Origin: Saccharum officinarum
Taxonomy: Eukaryota > Streptophyta > Magnoliopsida > Poales > Poaceae
Assembly (NCBI GenBank): GCA_020631735.1
Contig: CM036191.1
Location: 37,059,335 to 37,123,334, forward strand
Direction: 5' to 3'
Length of the DNA: 64,000 nt
Positions 24,269-34,559 of this stretch are shown here, one piece after another. The stretch's first letter is position 1; the number at the start of each line of letters is the position of its first letter. The notes beneath the pieces were generated by a model. The model did no database searches and was not told where the DNA came from. It saw nothing but the letters and a program-made list of their open reading frames with translations. A program made the position numbers and the translations under genes.

Positions 24269-25412
24269 TGTCGTGGGTTCAAAACCATGACAAGCATTGT
24301 TGTTCAAGGTGGTGTCAGAGTACGTGCCTCCGTGGCTCAGGTAGACTCAAGAACACAAGAATCATAGAGTTGACGCAATGGTTTATCCTGGTTCGCCCCA
24401 ATCGGTGCCCTACGTCCAGCAGCTGATGATCCTTCTACTCAGGAGCGCCTAAAATCGGGGGTTACAATAGAGTGTATAGGAGAAGGAGAGAAATTTGGTA
24501 GGGGATCACTCGGTCTGGATCCTAAGGTCACCTCACCGCCGGTGGATCCTTTTCCTCATCGGAGAGGAGGAAGACAACGTGTGCGGTGGAGGAGCTCTCG
24601 GTGCCCCTCTCTCTGGGTTGCTCTGCTCTCGGTGCCGAGCTCGACCAGATCGATGAGGAGTGAAATGATCTATCTAGAATCATCCTCCCCCTCTTAGGAT
24701 CTGACCCATCCCTTATATTTCGAGATAGGTCAGGTACATGGCGGTTTGGGAGGTTGAGCCTATGGTCTACATGTGTCGGAGTCCGGGAGGGTCTTGCAGT
24801 AGCGCTCTGTGGACCATGGCGATGTCGTGGAGCTGAAGAAGCCCTAGGCATTGTCTGGCTGCTCTTTTCTGACACACTGAGTGTTAGGCTATGTCAGCTT
24901 GGACCGGCTTGCCCTAGGTGCGCCTTCGGGAGGCTTCTTGGCGGCGAAGGAGGTTGGCTCGAGGGGCTAATGCGTGGGCCTAGGAGCCCCTGGAGGCCAT
25001 GGAGGGACTTGTCTTCTTGTGTCATGCCCTGTGTGTGACCCTGTCAGGGGAGCGGTTGGTAGAGCCACGCCCAAGGGGCAGCGCAAGGGAGCCCCCGAGC
25101 CTTAGTGCCTCAAGGCATGTCTTCTTATGCCCGAGCCTTGGCTAGCACTTAAGGCCGGGAGGAAGCCAAGGATCGAGTCTAAGCCTCCGTCGATCGGGAG
25201 CCTAGGGCTCGGTGAGCCCCCCGAGCCGCGAGCAGAGGTGGTGGACTTGCTCACGCTCAGCCTAATCCCTTGACCGGAGGGTGCACGTGAGTGTGCCCGA
25301 TGGGTATAGCCCTCGAGCCCCCGAGCGATCCTAGAGGGATTGGTCATGGGGTCCGTCGGTCGGGAACCTATGATCCCGAGGCTTAACATACCCATATGTT
25401 AGGATTTTATCA
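24269..25412 (-). repeat. 5' LTR of the Tat-like element
   Basis: Begins TGTCGTGGG and ends TCA on the plus strand. The PBS-like minus-strand sequence lies just to its left (24247-24266). In minus orientation this copy supplies the promoter and 5' end of the transcript. Confidence 0.87.
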
Positions 25413-25417
25413 GTACC

Positions 25418-26140
25418 CATCCATGATTTTGCCAAAGTATTGAAATAAAATAAGCGCGAGCAGCTACCACTTAACTAGCATAATGAGGGATGAAGGCTCA
25501 AAGGTTTGACATGGCTGTAATGTGGTAAGCACTTTTAGTTGGTCATATTTTATTATTAAACATATGTTGGTAACTTATGCTTAGACTCCCAAATGTAATT
25601 AATTAGAGATATCAACAATTTTAAGGATAAACAAACTATCTAAGTAACCCACTAATCAGAAAGGATCCATGCTGCTCATGACCAAGAGCATAACTAATAT
25701 ATCAGTTTAATTTACCCTCTGCAGTGGTTGTACAACTTTACCCATGAATCATGATTCCCATATGCTTGAGATGGCCAACCTCAGCTTTATACCCACTTTT
25801 GAGGTGAGTTGGTAGGGTTTCACTATGAGGCCTTTGAAGGCCCCCCTAACAAGTTAGCTCTGATGGTTTTAGCAGCTAGGCGAATGGTGCCCCTCTAACA
25901 AAGTGGAATACATGGTCATAGCATAGTTCACACCTTGGAAGACAAGAAGCCATTCTGCTACCTAGGCCCTACTCTAGCGCTTTCATTAACCACTAACAAG
26001 CTACAAAAGTTTGAATTACTTAGCCAAGGTCAGAGCCATGTAGTCGTCATAGTTGTACGGTAAGTCCTAGGTTGCCACTTATAGATTAAGTCCTTATGGA
26101 TAGAAACTAGGTAGTAGTAGCAGCTAGTGATGATGATGAT
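25418..26140. other. Unassigned sequence between retroelements
   Basis: No coding domain, no terminal repeats and no similarity I recognise. It may be part of the 5' LTR of the Athila-like element that follows. Confidence 0.4.
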
Positions 26141-26770
26141 TGTAGGGTTGAGATGGCAGACTAGAGGGGGGGTGAATAGTCCTTTCTAAAAATATTCGCA
26201 CCGGCTAACTGTAACAAGTGCGGAATTAAAACTAATGGTCTAGCCAAGACTACACCCCTCTATCTAAGTTCACAAGCGCCTTATAATGATCCTAATTAGG
26301 CAACAAAGGTGTTGGGCTAGCTAGAGCTCACTTAATCAATTCTAGTAGAAAGGTCACACAAACTTATGCAACTAGTATTTCAAGCAACGGGAGAGCTCCT
26401 ACACAAACTAGTAAGCAAAAGCACAAAGCTCCTAAGCTCACTAACAAGGCTACACAAGCCAAATTAGAGAGCTCAAACCACTTAGCTGTACAAACTAAGC
26501 AATGTGACTAACAAGGTTACTCAAACCAAATTAGTCACGCAAGGGAGCTACATCTATGCTACACAAGCAAGAAGGTAACTAGCAAACTACACAAGTCAAT
26601 TAATTATAAGAGCAACTACACAAGCACAATATATGAAAGGTAAATACAAGCTTATATCATGAGGATACAAACCAAAGGGAAGACAAGTTGACATGGTGCA
26701 TTTTATCCTGAGGTTCATGTGCTTGCCAACACGCTAGTCCTCGTTGAAACAAGCTCCAAGGTTGCCAACA
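26141..26770 (+). repeat. Truncated LTR-like repeat related to the solo LTR at 28887
   Basis: Starts tgtagggttgagatggcag followed by ctagagggggggtgaatag. The same phrase, ctagaggggggtgaatag, opens the 28887 solo LTR. Both also contain the phrase tatcctgaggttcatgtgcttgcc or a close variant (tatcccgaggttcacgtgct) with cgctagtcc after it. The shared layout in the same orientation shows kinship, but this copy stops after about 630 bp. Confidence 0.55.
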
Positions 26771-27210
26771 CACTAGTTATTTGTTTACCCTTAGTTACTA
26801 GAAAGATAAATCGCTCGCTTTCCCACCTAGGTATCTCTGGTTAGCTTGTATTTAGTAGTTAGTTTAGGTAGTTCACACCTATCCTTCACTATCATTTACC
26901 TAGGATCAACTTAAGACCTACCTTTGACAAATCCTAGTCCTATATAAATTCTAGCCTTCCGCCTTCCTATGGGAAAAAATATAAATTCAACACTCGGTAC
27001 TCACCGAGCGAAGAGCTACGTGATAGTTTTGTGTGCTTGCGGAATCCTCCAATAGTTGTTAAGAAGTATCAACAAGAATTTCTGGTGCGTTGCCATGGAA
27101 GGCAACTGGCATCAAATTTATAAGGCTAAATTTGTTAGCTAGGTTGTTTTTAGTTATCCTAAGTAGTTTATCTTTTTTTCCCTCATATCCTATCACTACC
27201 CTACACGATC
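26771..27210 (+). other. End of Athila-like 5' LTR, primer-binding site and leader
   Basis: Around 27061-27074 the sequence gaagtatcaaca ends like an LTR. It is followed at about 27079 by tttctggtgcgttgccatgg, a decayed form of the tRNA-Asp-type primer-binding site of Athila-like elements. A TATA-like ctatataaa lies near 26941. The LTR start could not be fixed. This places the gag below in its proper context. Confidence 0.55.
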
Positions 27211-28586
27211 ATGGGCGATAAGTCCATTCGTGATTTTTCTGCACCCTCAGCTGCTAATGTAGCCACTGGACCCAATGTTATCAATGGGGACGCTAACTTT
27301 GAGCTTAAGCCAGCGTTAATTACAATGGTTCAAGCTAGTCCGTTCTGTAGAAAAGCCCACGAGGATGTAAATACTCACCTCCAACATTTCTTGGAGATTT
27401 GTAGCACATTCACCATTGAGGGAGTGAGCCAAGAGGCTATACATCTTCACCTTTTCCCCTTCTCTTTGTTAGGAAAGGCTAAGCAATGGTTTTACTCTAA
27501 CAGCAACATTATAGATACCTGGGATAAGTATTTTAATGCTTTTCTAGTTAAGTTTTTCCCCCTAGGGAAGACTAATGCTCTGCACAATAAAATCTCTAGT
27601 TTTCAACAACTAGTAGATGAATCGATTCTCGAGGCTTGGGAATGAATGCAAGAGTATGTCTCTGCATGCCCATACCATGGCCTGGAAGATTGGCTTTTGA
27701 TCTAGAACTTCTACCATGGATTAGTGCAGTTAGATAGGAGCCATTTAGATGCTGCTGCTGGTGGTGCATTCTTTTCGTTAAGTGTTTTAGATGCAAATAC
27801 ACTGATCGAGAAGATGGTCTCCAACCAAGGATGGAGCGATGATCGACTCCAACCCCATAAACGAGGTATGCATTCAATTAAAAAAATTGACATGCTTGCA
27901 GCTAAGATGGATCTACTCGCGAAGCGAGTAGAACATTATGAGAAGGTGCCCTAGAGACACTCAAAGCCATGGATTCCCACATGACTTGCGAAGTCTATGG
28001 AGATGTTGGACATTTGGGCAATTCCTATCCCGAAACCCAAGAGGACCTCAACTTCGTCAACACCGACAACGGGTTCCATCCACAACATCAAGGCTGGAAT
28101 CATTGCTCCAACAACCAGGGATGTAACAATTATTACTCTTCTTCTCATTTGAATAATCAAGGTAATAATAGTTATGCTTTCTTGAAAGATCTTGTTTATA
28201 GCAATGGTAGAATGACTGATAGTATAAATAAAAAGTTGCATGCTCATGACAAGATGTTGGAAAACATAAATGCTAAATTGGATGATTTTTCTTCTATCTT
28301 AAAGAATCAACTTAGTTTTAATAAGATGATAGAAACCCAATTAGCTCAAATTGCTACTACTATCCCATCCTATAAAAAGATAGAATTCCTAGCAAACTTG
28401 AGGGAATAATGGAGACAACCAACCTTGTTACCGTAAAGTATGGTTATGCTTTAAATTCTTAGGGTTCCTATTTATTAGATTCCCCATTCACCATTAAGAA
28501 AGGTGATCCTAGTACCCCCGCAATTACCTGCTCCATTGGAACTCATACCTTCCATAATGCTCTGTGTGATTTAGGCTCTAGTGTAT
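27211..28586 (+). pseudogene. Athila-like gypsy gag and start of protease, broken
   Basis: The frame from ATG 27211 reads FELKPALITMVQ, DVNTHLQHFLEICSTF, FPFSLLGKAKQWFYS, a retrotransposon gag core (PF03732 style). It stops at 27643-27645 and again near 27702, continues in frame to VEHYEKVP, and after a frameshift resumes at 27969 with MTCEVYGDVGHLGNSYPE, a knuckle-like motif that lacks part of its Cys set. A long Asn/Gln-rich and then helical stretch follows. The last readable part is HTFHNALCDLGSSV, the Athila-type aspartic-protease site in altered form. The LINE enters at about 28586 inside the protease. The rest of pol is not in this window. Confidence 0.75.
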
Positions 28587-28886
28587 TTTTGACTGAAAAG
28601 ACTGTGGGGGAGATCCCCACAGTGAGCAACTTTTTAATTAATTTTAAAATAGGAGGAGAGGGTCTTACATGAAGTTCTAGCTAAAAGCATCAAGCTAAAC
28701 ACAAAAGGATGTCCTAAGATCATTCTTGAGCCTAACTGACTGAAGAGTACATTGGTTTTTAAAATTTGACAACCAAAGGCTAGGAGCTGGATCCCTTCTC
28801 TGGAAGATCTTGTCATTGCGCACTTTACACAATTCCTACGCTGCTATCAGTGTTGCTTCAGTGAAGAAAGGGATGCTATGAGCTTT

Positions 28887-30916
28887 TGAAAGGTCTAGAT
28901 GGCTAGAGGGGGGTGAATAGCCTTTTAAAATTTTCTACAAAGACAAGCTAAATAAGTTTATCAATATAACAAATAGCGAGATGCGAGTTTTGCTTAGCCT
29001 ATGGGGTGTTTGCAAGCCACCTATCCAAAACACAATTCTAGTAATTGCACTTAACCGCACAAGTCAAACCGAGAAGGTAACTACAACTACAACTAGCAAG
29101 CTACACAAAAGGGCTACTCTAGCAAAGCTAACTAGCTAGCAAAGATAACTAAGAAAGTAATGCGGAGTTGAGTTAGGAGAGTTTCACCGAGAGGCAAAGT
29201 AATGAGCCAACCAATATGATCAACAAAGAATACCAAGATAATCGAACACCGGGATCAATCAATCACAATATGAAAGTGATGACACGAAGATTTATCCCGA
29301 GGTTCACGTGCTTGCCGGCACGCTAGTCCCCGTTGTGTCCCTCTTCACCACGTGGTTCGGTGGCTAATCGGTCTCACACTGAGCCTCTCAAAAGGCGCCA
29401 CAAGAACCTACCAAATGGCAAAAGGTTGCAATGACACGAGCAATTTACTAATATTGCCTTTGGCGCTTCGCCGAGGTAGGCACAAACCCCTCACAATCAC
29501 CGGAGGTGGCCAAGAACAATCACCAACTCTTGCCAACGCCTCCAAGCTGCTCAAAGCCGTCTAGGTGGCGGCAACTACCAAGAGAAACAAGAATCCCGCA
29601 GCAAATCAACCACCAAGTGCCAACTAGATGCAATCTCACAATGCAAATGCACTTGGATCACTCAATCTCACTTCGAATATGCAAAGAAGCAAGAGAGATG
29701 AGTGGGAGGGGAGTTGCTTAGCTCAAAGTTCTCACAAGTATGTCAAATGTTCGAGAGTGAGAGCCTTGAGCCGGCCAACGAGTATATATAGACGTACCCC
29801 TTCGAATAGAGCCGTTAGAAACTTAAACGGCCAAAATTGTGCTGACCGGACGCGCTGGTCCAACTGACCGGACGCGCCGGTCGCCCAACGGCTAACTCGT
29901 GAAGTACTGACCGGACACATTGGTCCAAACGACTGGACGCGCTGGTCCAAACGACCGGATGTGCTGGTCCAAACGACCGGACGCGCTGGTCGCACAACGG
30001 CTAAGTCGCGAAGCACTGACCGAACGCGCTTGACGCGCTGACCGGACGCGCTGCGAACGACCGGACGCGCTGGTCCCGTGACTGACCGGACGCGCTGGTC
30101 AAGCCTGAGCAGCGCACAACAACACAATGACCGGACACACTGGAGAAATGACCGGACGCCACAGTGCCAGCATTCGGTTAGAGTCCAGTAAGCTCCCTGA
30201 ACGACCGGACGCGTCCGATCGACTGTGAGCGAACGCGCTTCGCGTCTGATCATCAAACTGAAATACGCGCAGACACTGAATACTGACCGGACGCGTCCGG
30301 TCATGCAAAGACTGCGTCTGCTTCAGCGTCCGGTCACCTCTGTGACCTCCGTTCGCCTCCGTTTCTTTTCCGGACTTCCAGCGTAGTGGAAAATAGTCGT
30401 TTCAATTCCTCGAAAACGCCTGAATCCCGCCTCGCAAGCTCGGCGGGAGGGAGAGAGGATCCCAAACCCTCTCTACCGCTCAAACTCCGCCGCCTTCGCA
30501 AACGTGCTAACACCACCAAGTGATCTTCGTCATGTGTGAGTGTGTTAGCATTTTCACAATCATTTTTTGAGGCGATATTTGTTCTATCCAAATGCATATG
30601 ATTATGAAATGCACATCTAGAGGCACTTAGGAGTTCAATAGCCGCGTCATTCCCCTCTTTATAGTACGGCTATCTATCCTATAATGTAACCACACCCACT
30701 AGGTGTCTTGGTTACTAAAACACAACCCTTAAGCATATACCTTTGCCTTGATTACGTAGGGTTGCATCCAAATCCAAGTGTGGCCATCATGATCACCATG
30801 TCCAACTTGCCACCAATCTTGGAATGTACTAATCCTCATATGCTACATACAACTTAGGCATAGGATTAATACTTAGGCATTGTCACTAATTACCAACACC
30901 AAACATAGGACTTTCA
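28887..30916 (+). mobile_element. 2,030-bp solo LTR (TGAAAG...CTTTCA), TSD GCTTT
   Basis: Perfect inverted ends TGAAAG/CTTTCA are flanked by identical gcttt at 28882-28886 and 30917-30921. It lies inside the zf-RVT end of LINE 2. It begins tgaaaggtctagatggctag and then aggggggtgaatagcc. It contains an internal GC-rich minisatellite (separate entry). Open frames such as 29732-30304 (-) read through the minisatellite and are not genes. No PBS or internal domain, so a solo LTR, although a small non-autonomous element cannot be excluded. Confidence 0.87.
29840..30310. repeat. Minisatellite of a gaccggacgcgctggtc unit
   Basis: A 17-20 bp unit, consensus gaccggacgcgctggtccaa, is present about 12-14 times with variable spacing. 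Units near 29842, 29868, 29906, 29930, 29952, 29974 and 30059 are the clearest. Each unit begins gacc, ends ggtc and has cgcg in the middle, so it is an imperfect palindrome and rich in CpG. It sits in the promoter-proximal part of the solo LTR. Confidence 0.85.
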
Positions 30917-33900
30917 GCTTTGCGAGCATGGGTGAACATGTCTAACAAAGGCAGTGAGGTATCCCAGTCGATATTGATGGTTGCCCAGCACTCTGTTGCA
31001 AACGTGCACTCAAAGAATAGATGATCTATGGTCTCCTCTGCTCCACTATTGCACATGACACAAATGGAATCATCCTGAACGTTAAGGTGTCTTCTTTGCA
31101 ACATGGACTTGGTGTTAAGACGGTCTACCAGAACTAACCAGGCAAATAATTTGACATGTGGGGTGCATCTGGATTTCCATATGACTCTGAACGCCGAGTG
31201 AGCATCCACATATCTGAACACCTCAGAATAGAAGCTCTTGATGTGTATCTGTTACCCTAGATGGGGGTCCAACGATCAACAACATCCTCATCATACGACA
31301 GAACTTGTAGCTGAGTTTGAAGGGTTTCTAGTTCTTCAAGTGCTTGCTGTGATTACAGTAGTAGGAATAAGCTATCAAGGTCAACAGCATCCATAACCTC
31401 CATGACCGAGGCATCTCTATTTCTAGCAAAGGAGGCTAATCTTGGGTATGTCTGAGCTAGCACTGAGTCAGTCCATTGATCATCCTAGAAACATATAGAG
31501 GATCCATTGCCCAGTTCACACTTAGTGACACCTCTGAAGATGATGTTGAGTCGGAGCACATCCTTCCACCAGAAGGAACCTGTTTCTCTGGCAGCATGTG
31601 GGACTTTGGTGGAGTAATATCTGTGCCAAATCAATTGTACCCAAGGTATGTCAGCCCTATTGTAAAATTTGCTTAGATGCTTCATGAGGAGGCCATCATT
31701 TTGCAATCTGAGATTTATTACACCTAGGCCACCCTTCTCTTTTGGCTTCATGACTACTTCCCAAGCAACCAGATTATCACCCTTCTTTCTTGCTGCATCA
31801 TTGCCTCTCCATAGGCACTGCTTTCTTGCTCGGTCGATGTTATCAATCACCCCTTTTGGCAACTTAATGGTGCACATGGCATAAGTGTAATGGGCATGAT
31901 TGCAGAGTTTACCATTTCGAGTCTTCCTAAATAGGACAGCTAGGTGGAACATGCTGAGAGTCTTCTCTCTACTCTATCCATCATCGGTGTAAGATCTTCA
32001 ATTCTTGGCTTGGTTGTACCCATGGGTAATCCTAGATAGGTGAAGGGCATCACACCCACATCACACCCAAAGGTAGCAGCAAGGTGTGATAGCTTGTCCT
32101 GAGAGACATTGATGGGATACATATGTGACTTTCTGTAGTTTATCTGGAGCCCTGTCGAAGCTGCAAAACTATGCAAGAGTGCTTTCAAGAAGAGGAGCTA
32201 TCTGGCATCAGCTTGGAGTAGTAGTAAAGTATCATCTGTGTATTGAACTATAGGGAAATCATTCATAGGCTGAGGGATTGGTGTGACCAGCAAGTTCATG
32301 GATGCAGCACGGTTGATCAAAATCTGTAGAAGCTTAGCCACAAGCACAAAGAGGAGTGGGGATAGTGGGTCACCCTGACGGACCCCTCTCCTGCATCTAA
32401 AGAATTTTCTGGGAACACCGTTTAGTAACACTGTAAAGGAACAAGACGAAAGGATTGCTTGTACCCAGGCTAGCCATCTCTCTGGAAAACCCAAATGCCT
32501 CATGACTTCAATGATGGTGGAATGTTCCACAGTATCAAGCGCTTTCTTGAAATCGAGTTTGAGTATGATTATTTCCCATTTTGACTGCTGACACTGATGA
32601 ATGTATTCGTAACTCCATGCTAAACAATCTTGTATCGTGCGGGACTGAATGAAACCATATTGGTTAGAGTGAACAACTCTCAATATCACTGTTTGCAGTC
32701 TGTCAGCTAATATTTTAGTGATCACTTTCAGTGAGATATTCAAGAGTGAAATCAGCCGAAAATCATTTACGGTCTCTGGGTTATTCTTCTTTGGAACTAG
32801 GGTGATAAAAGAGGTGTTGATGGATTCAAGGTTGACCATTCCCGAATAGAAATCAGAGCATAATGAGTAGAAATCACCTCTGATAAATTGCCAGCACTTC
32901 TTCAGAAATAGATCGTTGAACCCGTTAGGCCCAGGTGCTTTGTCATTGGGCATGTGCTTGACCACCGAGTCAATTTCAGCGTGTGATATTGGGCTTGCCA
33001 AGGTGTCCAGGCCTTCCACCTGTGTGATCATGTTGGCAAGATCAAAGAGCATTGTTGGGGAGGAAGTGGCTCCCATACGGTTCCTGAAAGTGTTCCATGG
33101 TAGCCTAGCTTTACTCTCATGATCTTGAATCCAAACTCCATGCTCATTCATGATCTAAGAGATGGCATTCCTCCTATATGAAATAGTTGCCATGCCATGA
33201 AAAAACTTTGTGCATTCATCCCCTAGTTTAATTATGTTCACTATGAAACGCTTCTTCCTGTATAGGTTTTTGTATCGTAGACACTTCTGCAGCTGTTGCT
33301 TGACAGCATGTCTGAGGTTTGCCTCTGGGTTAAAAAGCCCCCTTCTATCCTCTAGTGCATCCATGAAGCCAATTACCTGGTTACAATTGCTGATCATCAG
33401 GCTCAGGTTTGAGAGGTGCTTACTCTAGTTCTTAAGCTTAGCTCTGACTGCTTTAAATTTGGAAGAAATATTTTGGGCTGTACTCCAAGGATTGGTGTAA
33501 GATTCCAACATTCCATCACTGTGTCTAGGAAATCTTCTTGCTCTTCCCAGAAATTCTCAAAGCAGAACAAGTTTGCTCTCGGGATGCTGGTGTTGATGAT
33601 TTTACAGGGAATATGGTCAGAGGTGATCTTGGCCATGGGGAGAACTTCAGTGTTGGGGAAATCAATGGTCCAATTAGGCGATGTAAAGAATTAGTCCAGT
33701 TGTTCTAGGAGTGGCTCAGATTGCATATTGCTCCATGTGAATGCACGTCCCTTCAATGGTAGTTCGACTAGACCCAAATGGCCAATAGCATAATTGAATA
33801 TATAAGTATCAGCAAGGTTGCCTCCTATTCTATTGCGGTTGCTAAGTGACCTGTAAAAATTAAAATCTCACAAGAAGATCCAATTTTCAGAATCTTGGAT

Positions 33901-34559
33901 GTCATGACCTCGGAACCAATTTACAAACTCTAATCTAGCGGGTTCATCACAAGGGCCATAGTCTGTGGTTAATTTCTAGACATCATAATTATGAGCAGAG
34001 GTGAAGCTAACCATCATGCCAAACCGTTGCATGTCGAGCACTGCACTTGAGAAAACGGCACTGTTCTAGAGTACCAGAATGCCTCTAGAAGCTCCCAACG
34101 TGGGAATGTAATCAAAGCAGTCAAAACGCCGAGGGGCAAAGTTTCAGATGTAAGAGGCATCAAACAATTCACACTTTGTCTCCTGGAGGCAAATAACAGA
34201 ACATGTACTTTCTTCTATTTTATTACGAACAGTGTCCCACTTCTCAACTGCGTTAATCCCACGGATGTTCTAGCATAAAATGTGCCAATTTCGTGTACTC
34301 ATTAGGACACCAGAAATGAAACTATGTAGGACCCGATATGACTAGCATAGTCAGGTAAATCAAAGCGAGACAGGTGATATAGATAGGCCACAACCTTAAA
34401 CTGATATAAAGGCTCATAAAGTGCATAGACATCACAAGATGGGAAAGAACGAAGACAGAGTTTAGACGTGTGATTGTACCATAGCACACATGATGATGGG
34501 AACTTAAACAAAAGATAGTGTGACAGTAGATAAAGCAAAATGCTGCAGGCTCTCTAGGA

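Larger units (their letters stand above)
12766..25412 (-). mobile_element. 12.6-kb LTR retrotransposon, Tat-like gypsy type, minus strand, with nested insertions
   Basis: Two direct copies of a roughly 1.15-kb LTR (12766-13916 and 24269-25412) enclose 10.35 kb. Flanks are gtact (12761-12765) and gtacc (25413-25417), a 4-of-5 matching duplication. Orientation is minus: next to the right LTR the minus strand reads gctgatgcgccaggtagggg, a PBS-like sequence of the grass gypsy type, and the purine-rich gggctcgggggctcc abuts the left LTR as a polypurine tract. The interior holds a gag-like leader frame, an antisense accessory ORF, a solo LTR and a LINE. I find no reverse transcriptase or integrase belonging to this element, so it is internally deleted or non-autonomous. 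The antisense ORF between pol position and 3' LTR is typical of the Tat lineage (inference). Confidence 0.85.
28634..34301 (-). pseudogene. LINE 2 ORF2: endonuclease, reverse transcriptase, zf-RVT region
   Basis: The endonuclease piece (34301-33403) shows NIRGINAVEKWDTVRNKI, ICLQETK, DFNFYRSL, AFTWSN and SDHIP. RT (33151-32198) is the best-kept stretch: 317 codons open, with NDKAPGPNGFNDLF, LKLDFKKALDTVEH, GVRQGDPLSPLLFVL and YTDD at the catalytic box. The region 31952-31485 has RARKQCLWRG and KGGLGVINL, and 31221-30918 the zinc-finger-like VIWKSRC, NVQDDSICVMCNSGAEETIDHLFFEC, HLFFEC being typical of zf-RVT. The last piece, HSIPFFTEATLIAA, lies left of the solo LTR (28886 downward). Stops are frequent in the endonuclease part. 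No functional protein is expected. Confidence 0.88.

Noticed and set aside
23127..24290. Plus-strand ORFs opposite the gag-like leader
   Set aside because: They are complementary shadows of the minus-strand frame, of low complexity.
29732..30304. 190-codon minus-strand ORF with repeated peptide, and a CRISPR-like look of the repeats
   Set aside because: It is a reading of the LTR minisatellite. Repeat spacing is irregular, units are imperfect, and the genome is plant nuclear.
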